Under the pieces are notes generated by a model, which was given only the letters and a program-made list of their open reading frames with translations, did no database searches and was not told where the DNA came from. A stretch of DNA of 64,000 nucleotides from Tetradesmus obliquus (lineage: Eukaryota; Chlorophyta; Chlorophyceae; Sphaeropleales; Scenedesmaceae): positions 2,108,001-2,172,000 of the forward strand of contig CP126203.1 in assembly GCA_030272155.1 (NCBI GenBank), given 5' to 3'. The translations under genes and the position numbers were made by a program. Of this stretch, positions 1 to 10,375 are shown piece by piece. The stretch's first letter is position 1. Each line of letters opens with the position of its first letter.

Positions 1-329
1 AGAGTCAGTCATTGCCAAAACATTGCGCTGCTGCTCAGGCAACCTGGCAGGCGTCTCAACTCTGCATACATAGCTTTCATAGCGGCCAATGGCTATTGAC
101 GTGCAGTTCAGCACTTGAGCCGGCACGTCATACAGCAAGCTGGTAGCAACGCTGCTATATCAACACATGCTAACAGTCATGATCGTGCTGCACGGTCACA
201 ATATGCAAACCAGCAATCAAAGCACACAATGCAGGTGATGTATGGGCCAGCACAGAACCATTCTGCGTGGTGATGCATAGCACATGCACATATGGTAAAA
301 TTGTGCATAACACCTGCAGGTGCACTGCA
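1..329. other. No gene seen; left flank of satellite
   Basis: No supported coding region or RNA gene is visible. From about position 300 the sequence begins to resemble a diverged satellite unit (the stretch around the GCACTGCA...GACATTG block), so the satellite may decay gradually on this side. Confidence 0.4.
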
Positions 330-3300
330 TTTGATGCAATCTGCATCAACAGCACTGCAAGACATTGTTAAGAGACAAGACTGCCATAGCATGCTTGTAG
401 GGCTATCGCAACAAGCCTTCAACTTGAAGCCTGGCAGGTGCCGCTCACAAGAAAGCGCAAGTTGCAGCCGTGCTGCGCAGCGCGTGCTCCTGTTATGCCT
501 GTTGAGAGCAGCGCGGATCAGCCGTGCTGGTGAAGGAGGTGCCATCGCAGGCCGGCAGCTGCTGGCGGCGTGCACGCTTGAACACCGCTTGCTTACACAT
601 GCCCCTGCCACCTGCTGGCGTTGCGCAGCAGCTGCAGCGGCAACACTGCATCCACAGCACTGCTAGACACTCTTAGCACACCCGGCTGCCACAGCATGCA
701 CGCAACAAGCCTCCAAACAGGTGCCGCTCACAAGAAAGCACAAGCTGCAGCCGTGCTGCGCAGCGCGTGCTCCTGTTATGCCTGTTGAGAGCAGCACGGA
801 TCAGCCGTGCTGGTGAAGGAGGTGCCATCGCAGGCTGGCAGCTGCTGGCGGCGTGCACGCTTGAACACCGCTTGCTTACACATGCCCCTGCCACCTGCTG
901 GCGTTGCGCAGCAGCTGCAGCGGCAACACTGCATCCACAGCACTGCTAGACACTCTTAGCACACCCGGCTGCCACAGCATGCACGCAACAAGCCTCCAAA
1001 CAGGTGCCGCTCACAAGAAAGCGCAAGCTGCAGCCGTGCTGCGCAGCGCGTGCTCCTGTTATGCCTGTTGAGAGCAGCGCGGATCAGCCGTGCTGGTGAA
1101 GGAGGCGCCATGCAGGCCGGCAGCTGCTGGCGGCGTGCGCGCTTGAACACCGCTTGCTTACACATGCCCCTGCCACCTGCTGGCGTTGCGCAGCAGCTGC
1201 AGCGGCAACACTGCATCCACAGCACTGCTAGACACTCTTAGCACACCCGGCTGCCACAGCATGCACGCAACAAGCCTCCAAACAGGTGCCGCTCACAAGA
1301 AAGCGCAAGCTGCAGCCGTGCTGCGCAGCGCGTGCTCCTGTTATGCCTGTTGAGAGCAGCGCGGATCAGCCGTGCTGGTGAAGGAGGCGCCATGCAGGCC
1401 GGCAGCTGCTGGCGGCGTGCGCGCTTGAACACCGCTTGCTTACACATGCCCCTGCCACCTGCTGGCGTTGCGCAGCAGCTGCAGCGGCAACACTGCATCC
1501 ACAGCACTGCTAGACACTCTTAGCACACCCGGCTGCCACAGCATGCACGCAACAAGCCTCCAAACAGGTGCCGCTCACAAGAAAGCGCAAGCTGCAGCCG
1601 TGCTGCGCAGCGCGTGCTCCTGTTATGCCTGTTGAGAGCAGCGCGGATCAGCCGTGCTGGTGAAGGAGGCGCCATGCAGGCCGGCAGCTGCTGGCGGCGT
1701 GCGCGCTTGAACACCGCTTGCTTACACATGCCCCTGCCACCTGCTGGCGTTGCGCAGCAGCTGCAGCGGCAACACTGCATCCACAGCACTGCTAGACACT
1801 CTTAGCACACCCGGCTGCCACAGCATGCACGCAACAAGCCTCCATACAGGTGCCGCTCACAAGAAAGCGCAAGCTGCAGCCGTGCTGCGCAGCGCGTGCT
1901 CCTGTTATGCCTGTTGAGAGCAGCGCGGATCAGCCGTGCTGGTGAAGGAGGCGCCATGCAGGCCGGCAGCTGCTGGCGGCGTGCGCGCTTGAACACCGCT
2001 TGCTTACACATGCCCCTGCCACCTGCTGGCGTTGCGCAGCAGCTGCAGCGGCAACACTGCATCCACAGCACTGCTAGACACTCTTAGCACACCCGGCTGC
2101 CACAGCATGCACGCAACAAGCCTCCAAACAGGTGCCGCTCACAAGAAAGCGCAAGCTGCAGCCGTGCTGCGCAGCGCGTGCTCCTGTTATGCCTGTTGAG
2201 AGCAGCGCGGATCAGCCGTGCTGGTGAAGGAGGCGCCATGCAGGCCGGCAGCTGCTGGCGGCGTGCGCGCTTGAACACCGCTTGCTTACACATGCCCCTG
2301 CCACCTGCTGGCGTTGCGCAGCAGCTGCAGCGGCAACACTGCATCCACAGCACTGCTAGACACTCTTAGCACACCCGGCTGCCACAGCATGCACGCAACA
2401 AGCCTCCAAACAGGTGCCGCTCACAAGAAAGCGCAAGCTGCAGCCGTGCTGCGCAGCGCGTGCTCCTGTTATGCCTGTTGAGAGCAGCGCGGATCAGCCG
2501 TGCTGGTGAAGGAGGCGCCATGCAGGCCGGCAGCTGCTGGCGGCGTGCGCGCTTGAACACCGCTTGCTTACACATGCCCCTGCCACCTGCTGGCGTTGCG
2601 CAGCAGCTGCAGCGGCAACACTGCATCCACAGCACTGCTAGACACTCTTAGCACACCCGGCTGCCACAGCATGCACGCAACAAGCCTCCATACAGGTGCC
2701 GCTCACAAGAAAGCGCAAGCTGCAGCCGTGCTGCGCAGCGCGTGCTCCTGTTATGCCTGTTGAGAGCAGCGCGGATCAGCCGTGCTGGTGAAGGAGGCGC
2801 CATGCAGGCCGGCAGCTGCTGGCGGCGTGCGCGCTTGAACACCGCTTGCTTACACATGCCCCTGCCACCTGCTGGCGTTGCGCAGCAGCTGCAGCGGCAA
2901 CACTGCATCCACAGCACTGCTAGACACTCTTAGCACACCCGGCTGCCACAGCATGCACGCAACAAGCCTCCAAACAGGTGCCGCTCACAAGAAAGCGCAA
3001 GCTGCAGCCGTGCTGCGCAGCGCGTGCTCCTGTTATGCCTGTTGAGAGCAGCGCGGATCAGCCGTGCTGGTGAAGGAGGCGCCATGCAGGCCGGCAGCTG
3101 CTGGCGGCGTGCGCGCTTGAACACCGCTTGCTTACACATGCCCCTGCCACCTGCTGGCGTTGCGCAGCAGCTGCAGCGGCAACACTGCATCCACAGCACT
3201 GCTAGACACTCTTAGCACACCCGGCTGCCACAGCATGCACGCAACAAGCCTCCAAACAGGTGCCGCTCACAAGAAAGCGCAAGCTGCAGCCGTGCTGCGC

Positions 3301-3620
3301 AGCGCGTGCTCCTGTTATGCCTGTTGAGAGCAGCGCGGATCAGCCGTGCTGGTGAAGGAGGCGCCATGCAGGCCGGCAGCTGCTGGCGGCGTGCGCGCTT
3401 GAACACCGCTTGCTTACACATGCCCCTGCCACCTGCTGGCGTTGCGCAGCAGCTGCAGCGGCAACACTGCATCCACAGCACTGCTAGACACTCTTAGCAC
3501 ACCCGGCTGCCACAGCATGCACGCAACAAGCCTCCAAACAGGTGCCACTCACAAGAAAGCGCAAGCTGCAGCCGTGCTGCGCAGCGCGTGCTCCTGTTAT
3601 GCCTGTTGAGAGCAGCGCTG
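330..3620. repeat. 282-bp tandem satellite array, about 11-12 units
   Basis: Near-identical units recur with a period of exactly 282 bp (unit boundaries at about 956, 1238, 1520, 1802, 2084, 2366, 2648, 2930, 3212, 3494). Two more diverged units of slightly different length lie before them (about 330-672 and 673-955). The last unit breaks off at about 3620. Because 282 is a multiple of 3, each unit keeps the same short frames open on both strands (63 codons + and 89 codons -); these are by-products of periodicity, not genes. A single-base variant (CCTCCATACAGG instead of CCTCCAAACAGG) occurs only in the units at 1802 and 2648, three units apart, which suggests a trimer block was duplicated. 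Confidence 0.95.
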
Positions 3621-4078
3621 ATTTGCTGCTGTGGTGGAGCGGATGACCTGTTCATGGCTGCCTCACGCTTGTTGCATGCACACACACATGTGCAGCGGTA
3701 AGTTGGTGACACAGCTGCATAACAGCAGTGGGTTCTGCTGACAATTCCTTACAGATGTAGGTGCTGCATGTGCAGCTCGCGCAGGTGCAGCCCTTTGTGC
3801 ACAACTGAAGACGGCACATCATGTGAGAGGTACACTCAGACCAACTGTTCCAGCCACATGGGGATCAATTAACACCTTTGATATGCTAGTCTTCTTCTTC
3901 TACAAGGCAAAGCTGGCCATTTATGACTCGAGATGTTATGTAACTGCTCTGTAGTTCAAACCCCAGATCCAGATGGCGGATGCTTCCCCTCCTGGAGTCC
4001 CCCCCGCAGATGTGACCGGTTTGTTTCTCGCAGCACGTTTTGTTTCGGTTGCGTTGCTAATGATCGGTGGTGGAGATC
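3621..4078. other. Spacer and putative promoter upstream of the 4.1-kb gene
   Basis: Non-repetitive sequence between the satellite and the first gene. It must hold the promoter and 5' UTR of the gene starting near 4079. An ATG at 3973 opens a short plausible frame, but no splice in a matching phase joins it to the downstream exon, so it is not used here. No TATA box or other element could be assigned with confidence. Confidence 0.35.
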
Positions 4079-6705
4079 ATGGCAGGAACAATGATCAGGG
4101 AGATTGTGTTTGCCATCGACGGTGGCACTCCTTTCAAAATCGCTTGGCTTTACAATGATTCAGACACATTAGAAGAAGTTCTCGCGGAGGTGCTGTCCGT
4201 GATCAGGCAGGAAACAGGCGTAGAAAGCCAGGACGACATTCAGATCTCCAGCACAAACGGCGCAGTAATTCCCCTGCAGAGGTGCCTCAAGAACGTGCTG
4301 CAGGGTAACGCATTAGCGGTTTCCACAGTAGAAGAGGGTCAGCTGCGGCTGCAGCTGCAGGTGCTGGGCAAGGTGGCAAGCAAGGGGAGGGCCACAGCTG
4401 CGGCACCTGCAGGTGAAGGGCCTAGCTGCAGGCAGCTGCTCCACACAGCCAACCTCACCCACTGTAAAGTGCTGCTGTCGTTTGTACAACGTTCAGCGTC
4501 TTGTTGATACGATGCGCTGCAGGTGCCAGCAAGGCCGAAAGTAGAGGCAGGAGGGCCAGCAGCAGCACAGCAGCAGCACTGACAGGGCCGCCAACGCCAA
4601 ACAAGCTGCTCGACATAGCATTCAAGATGTGGCCGATGCACACAATGACTATTCGGGTGGGATCAGCTACATGATACACCTCTCTAGCATGCACGTCTAC
4701 AGATGTACGCCTGCAGCTGCAAAGAGACAGCAGCACACCCACCAGCTAGCAGAGCATTGATGGACAAGAGCGTATTCATGCGCAGTCCACTGGTATCCCC
4801 ACATGGTGTTGTGAACAGCAGCTGCAATGTCTTAGAACCCCACCATAAGTCGCGCAGTGAACAAGATGCAGCTGAAGTGGCAGCACTTGCATGTTACGGC
4901 ATGCGGGCAGCAACCTGTTTGCTTTGTGCCTTGCAGGTGCTCAAGACCAACGAAGACGATCTGGAGGACGAGGGCGAGAGCGAGAGCCAGCCCGAGATTG
5001 ACTATCCATCCAGCAGCTTCAAGGGGCAGTTCATCACGGCATCTGATGGCGAGGGCCTGCAGTGGGTGCCACTGAAGGATGCCATCAGCCTGGTGCTGCA
5101 GCGCGGCTGTGGCATGAGCCCCACGGATGCTGTGAGGTTGATTAACAGGCAAGTGACAAAAGGCCTGAAAACTAGATGTGGCAGGCATTCCCATGTGTCT
5201 TCTTGCTGTACAGTGCTAAGAGATGCGCAGTAGTAGTGGCGGCATGGGAAAGTGGCAGCCAGGGCAAGGGCATTTGTATCATCCCTACTTGCTATCTCAC
5301 TGCAGCAGCAGCGTACAGCACCTGGAGGACCACTGATGATCACAGAAAGGATTCCAAATACATCAATCGCTGCAAACCTCTTGCTGCTGCTGCTGCTGCT
5401 GCTGCAGGAAGGCCTGCCAGCAGGCCAAGAGCATCGAGAACGCCCATGCTGCCGCTGACGCTCTGACGGCAGGTGCTCTTGTAGCGGCAGCCAATGCACT
5501 CGAAGAGGGCAGCTTGGGCGAAGAGGCAGCAGAGGGTGTTCTGCAAGCAGCGAACGCAGCAGCGGCAGCAGCAGTGCCAGCTAGTGCCAACAAACGCAAG
5601 AACCTCAGCGAGGCTGAAGCAGCAGCAGATGCATGGAAGCAGAAGTATTGGGACCTCTACCAGCGGCGGCATGAGCAGCCTGCGCCGCTGCCAGATGAGT
5701 TCAGGCCGTTGGCCGAGTTTGCCGACAAACAGCATGCAGGCACAGCACAGGGTGTAACAGCACGTCAGCTGGCGGCAGCTGTCAGCGCAGAGGAGGCCAT
5801 GACCGGCCAGCAGCCAGGCCCAGTCAGCCTAGTTGACTGCTGGTTCCCAGTACAGGTGAAGTGATGAACAACCATGCTTGGACAGAAACTTGTTAACATG
5901 AGCCTGTTGGCAGCTTCATGGCTCTGCAAGGTTGACGAGGTGTACGTTGGTAGTTGCTGACGTTGAGGAAAGTGCACATTCTGCTTTGGCAGATACAGCA
6001 CCTTTGAGTCGGGCAGTCGGCAGCAATCGATGCAGCATAATCACCCTGTCGTTTGTACCCCGCTGAAGGACTTGAACAACTCATAACTCACACACTTGCT
6101 GAGCTTGCCGGTTTGTGTCGTCCTCCTCTGCACGTGACATGCATGCCATGCCCACTGTATGGCAGAAGGCACCAGACAGCACTGGAGGTGGCACAACACC
6201 CGCAGGCCAGCTTCAGGTGGGTAAACCCATGTTTGGCAGCATAGGCCAGGCAGAGGCGTTCAATGCCATGCAGAATGCAGCAATGATAGCAACCACAGCT
6301 ACTGCAGCCCCTGTGTTTTCAAGGATGCTCAGATCACATGACAATTGGTGTTCATCTGCACTTGTTCTTTCTTGGTGTATTGGCATTTGTTTAGCCAGCA
6401 GTGCGCTCTCTTGCAGTCGTCTTCGCTCATGTTCGTGAAAGTAACACGATGTGCCCTGTGCTATATTGATCAACCCCGCTTTAGGCACCTGGCAGCATGC
6501 AGGACTCAGGTGGTGGTGCAGTGACTGAGGCAGGGCTCGATTCGGCTCCCGGGGCAGCGCCAGCAGGCAGACTCAGCACTGCTAGTGTCAGCACCGGCAG
6601 CATGGCTGCTGTGGCGGCAGATGCAGGTGAAGAGCTAGATCCCCTAGATGCAGTGCTGGACAAGGCTCTTGAGAAGCAGCAGCGGCAGCTGCAGCAGCGG
6701 CAGCT

Positions 6706-6737
<32 letters not shown>

Positions 6738-6871
6738 CGCCAGCGTTGCAAACAAGCAGCAGCAGCAGCAGTGCGGCTCAGCAGCAGCAGCAGCTGCAGC
6801 AACAGCAGCAGCAGCAGCAGCTGCAGCAGGCGACACCATTGCAAACAAGCAGCAGCATCAGCCGTACTGTT

Positions 6872-6905
<34 letters not shown>

Positions 6906-7846
6906 TGCGCAGCGCTGACAGACAGTCGCAAGCATACCAGCAGCAGCAGCACCAGCAGCAGCAGGTGCAACAGCGTCAGACGCAGAGCTTCGCCAGCGGT
7001 GAGGCATCAGCTGCTACAGCTGCTGCAGGTGTAGGTCGCACCCCTAGCACAGCGCACAGCAGGCCTGCTGTGCATGACCAGCACCCACCGTCTTCAGCCA
7101 AGCCTGCCATAGCCAGCGAGGCTGGTGCTGACAAGGGCTCGCCAGGCGGTGCTGCTTGGAGTAGGATGGCTGAGATGCTGGGGAGGCGCAACATGGCTCC
7201 TGCAGCACGGGAGCGGCTGGGACTGTCGAGGGTAAGTGTTATTGTGTTTCAGGGTGCTGGTTTACTTGTTCGCTTTATCCTGGTATGCATTTTAGAATGC
7301 GCCCAATGAGCCTGTGAGCCAACCCTAAAGGGCTCGGTCCACATGATGTGATCCGCAGACAGCACGGGCGCGTATATTTTGGTTCAAGGAGGCGAAGGTA
7401 AGTGAAGTTGTGCACCGATGGCGTTTTGTTGCAGTTCAATGACAAAGTGTTGCAACATAACTGTCGCTCTTGCACAGTGCTCTTCACCAAGCTGTTCATT
7501 CAGGCAGCACTTGGCTTATGTGCATGCCGCTGCAGCTGCTGCTTCACCTGTTTCCCTGCAGGATACGCTGGTCGGGGCTCATGTTGCTCTGTGTACTTCA
7601 AGCTCATTCAACATGTCTGACAGGTATGCATGCCGCTGCATCTGCTGCTACTCATGGTGTCCTGCAGGGAACTGCGCTGGGCAAGGCCCTCGAGACAGGG
7701 GAGCGCGCAACTGTTGAGCAGCTGCGCAAGGACGCTGGAAAGGGCTTGTTGGCGATGCTGCCAACTGCAGAGGCCAAGGCAGCTCAGCAGCAGGGCAAGG
7801 ATCTGGAGGGCAGCAGTGTTGCAGCTAAGGCCCTGAAGAAGCGCAA

Positions 7847-7883
<37 letters not shown>

Positions 7884-8186
7884 CCAAAATCCGCTGCAGC
7901 GCCTGCTACAGACGCTGCAGCAGAGGCTGCACCAGCGAAGAAGCGCAAGGGGGGCAAGGGGGGAAAGCAGCCGCCCAGGAAGAAGAAGCAGTCTAAGGAG
8001 TCAGAAGAGGAGGCAGAAGCAGGCAGCAGCAGCAGCAGCGGCGGCGAAGAGGACGAGTTTGAAGCTGCAGCCAGTGACGGAGACGACTTGGATGCTACGG
8101 AAGCAGCAGCAACAGCAGCAGCAGGTGGAAGGCGTAGGAGGGCAGGGGCGGGAGTAAATAACAAGTTTGCAGAGTATGAGACGTAG
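4079..8186 (+). CDS. Large low-complexity, probably nuclear protein of unknown function
   Basis: Seven exons fit one continuous frame of about 801 codons: 4079-4372, 4937-5148, 5408-5855, 6166-6312, 6485-7231, 7359-7397 (39 nt, reads TARARIFWFKEAK) and 7668-8186. The first donor and exon 4 limits are the least certain. The N-terminal ~95 residues (begin MAGTMIREIVF) look like a compact folded domain. The middle is Ala-rich and helical. Exon 5 carries long poly-Gln runs. The C-terminus has Lys/Arg clusters (KKRKGGKGG, PPRKKKQ) followed by a Glu/Asp/Ser acidic tail, which suggests a nuclear, chromatin- or RNA-associated protein. The second intron is GC-AG (AG|GCAAGT at 5149), supported by the AG|G codon join. 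I do not recognise the family; function is open. Confidence 0.65.
7521..7670 (+). repeat. Duplicated 3' splice-site region (two copies)
   Basis: About 45 bp ending in CCTGCAGGA at 7567 is repeated about 104 bp downstream, ending in CCTGCAGGGA at 7670 (shared start ATGCCGCTGCA). Only the second acceptor keeps the reading frame into the last exon of the 4.1-8.2 kb gene. The first is a decoy: using it with the donor at about 7621 would insert 62 nt and break the frame. Confidence 0.6.
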
Positions 8187-8556
8187 GGTGTGTTGTTGAT
8201 TCGCAGGTACAGCGGTTGGTTCACACCTCTGGTGGATAGTACAAGTTGATGTGGAGTAGTTGCTGCTGGTTGATGGTAGCAGCAGGTGCTGCTGAGCAGT
8301 AGAGGTCTGTATCAGCTGCATTTGACTGTATGGCTGATGCTGCTGATTGTGTTTTGTGTGTCCTGCAAGCCTTTTATTTGCAGTCTGCTCTTGTGTACTG
8401 CATTCAAGCAAGTACTGCACAAGTGCAGTATTGTAGCAGCATGCATGACCGGTCACCAGTGCTAAGAGCCATCTATTGGCACGACAAAGGCATGCGGTTG
8501 CATGCTGTGGCTTCTTTTACCATGAACTATGCACGCATCAGCATCATTTTGTGTGC

Positions 8557-8561
8557 TGTAA
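8557..8561 (+). terminator. Candidate UGUAA polyadenylation signal
   Basis: TGTAA, the chlorophycean poly(A) motif, lies about 370 nt after the stop codon of the preceding gene. It is a single 5-mer match without transcript support. Confidence 0.25.
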
Positions 8562-8566
8562 TACAC

Positions 8567-8735
8567 GTCCAGTTGCGTGTCCAGTTGCATGTCCAGTTGA
8601 TTGTCCAGTCTACCACTTGATGTCCAGTCACACGCTGGACATGGCCATGTCCAGTCTCACACTGGACATGCCACTTGACATGTCCAGTTGCACCCCAGCA
8701 ACTGGACATGACTGGACATCCAGCTGGACATTTCA
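8567..8735. repeat. Cluster of TGTCCAG / CTGGACA inverted motifs
   Basis: Within about 165 bp there are about six copies of TGTCCAG followed by about five of its complement CTGGACA, often extended by TTGCATG or ACATGG. The arrangement can fold into several alternative stem-loops. It lies between the 3' end of one gene and the metalloprotease gene. It could be a decayed minisatellite, a protein-binding array or a structured 3' UTR. Confidence 0.7.
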
Positions 8736-9105
8736 GTGACCATAGTGCTTGTGCAGGAAACTGTTGTGTCCGACCTTCCTAGTGGGACTGGTGTATTGCT
8801 GCCGTGGGTCTGGTCTGGCTGCGCAACCATCAGTGTAGCGATTAGCACCACGTACAAGGCCTTGACGAGCCATTACGCAGGCGTGTGCAGTGCCCTGCTG
8901 GTGCCGGAAAAGGTTTTTTAGTCCTGATGAACATCCAGCTGAACAGTTCCGTCACACGCCAAACCGTTACTGCAAATTACTTTAATACAAAGACAATATA
9001 CACTAGCCTGCGATCGTGACACTGCAATCGGACCACAAAGCACTCGCAGCACCAGTGCCCAAGCGATGGCCGACTGATGGAGTGCGCAATTCACAAATAA
9101 GCGTG
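8736..9105. other. Intergenic; upstream region of metalloprotease gene
   Basis: No gene seen. It should contain the promoter and 5' UTR of the metalloprotease gene starting at 9106. An AT-richer patch (8960-9000, with TTTAATACAAAG) is the only compositional feature noted. Confidence 0.3.
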
Positions 9106-10334
9106 ATGAGAAGCACCACGGCTGCCTTACTGATTGTTACTCTGCTTGGCACATGCCTAGCTCAGCTAGAGGCAGACGAACCCCCGAGCCTGTTCATGCC
9201 GCTGGCAGACGGTGCAGCTGTAGCTGCTGCAACAGCAGCAGCACGTGTTCCACCGGACATCACGCTAGCTAGCTTGCACACCACTTCTGGTGAGCAGGCT
9301 GCCCTTTGATCAGGTTGCTGCTTGCGCAGTTGTACTAGTACCTGCAGTACTGCTCTGGCGAGGCTACTGTCAGCAGCTGAGATTGTGGAGAGCCAATCGC
9401 ACAGTTGTTACGCACCTACTCTAATACAGATGACTGATCAATAGTTTCTTGAATGACGATGCCAATGTACAGCCTGTCAGGGTACGGCTGTTGTGTCACT
9501 ACCCACAGTGGCAGTGTGGTGTCCCACACCAGTTGGCTGCATCCACAGTTTGCTGCACTGCACCGAGCTTGGGTGAAATCAATGACATCAGAGATGTACT
9601 CTTGCACCATTGCTACCACGCACAGCACACCACAGTGCAGTGTAAGCAGCTACAGTCATCGCTGCAATGCCATTTTCTGCTGCAGCAAGTCGGTAAGCTC
9701 GTGCTCATGGTTGCTGAAGCTGGCCAAGCACAAGCGCATGATACTACAGCAATGAATAGCCATGCTGGGAAATCCTTATGCAAGGCCGTGCAGCAGCAGC
9801 AGCTGGCAACTCTGCTCCAATGCCGCTACTGCTCGCAGGACGGCAGCAGGCACATCTGCAAGTGATGGCTGTGAACAGAGCGCTGCTCAGCACCAGCCCG
9901 CAAGCACTGGCATTGCAGCTGCCGGGTGAGTAGTTTTGTGCGTGTTGATGGCTGCTGATGGTGTTAATGCTGGTGTCTTAGATCACATTGGCAGTTCAGC
10001 ATTGGTTTGTGTGGTTGCATGGATGTGGAGAGCTGCTTTGCTGCAATACACTCTACTGGATTTGATCAGACTGACAATCCAGCACTGGTGCTACACGACG
10101 CTCCATGACAGCAGCAGCAGCAGCAGCGGCGGCATTTGTAACTGCTCACAGGTTGATCTGTCAGCAGCAGTACCACAGCTAGAACACCACAGGGACACAC
10201 CACAACGACACCTGACTGCCTAGTTGCTACTATGGTGGCCTTACAGGTGTGAGCACTCGCTTGACAGGGGTACAACGCGCAGAGCTGTCAAGCGACGCCA
10301 GCAACACCGCTAAGGGTGCAGCAGCTGCAACCTT

Positions 10335-10375
<41 letters not shown>

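Noticed and set aside
956-3481. Repeated 89-residue (minus) and 63-residue (plus) frames, one per satellite unit
   Set aside because: They recur only because the 282-bp unit is a multiple of three. There is no codon-level evidence of selection, no start context and no splice partners.
7569-7621. A possible extra 62-nt exon in the 4.1-8.2 kb gene (between GCAG and GACAG|GTATGC)
   Set aside because: 62 nt is not a multiple of three, and both neighbouring exons join in phase 0 without it. It belongs to a duplicated splice-acceptor region.
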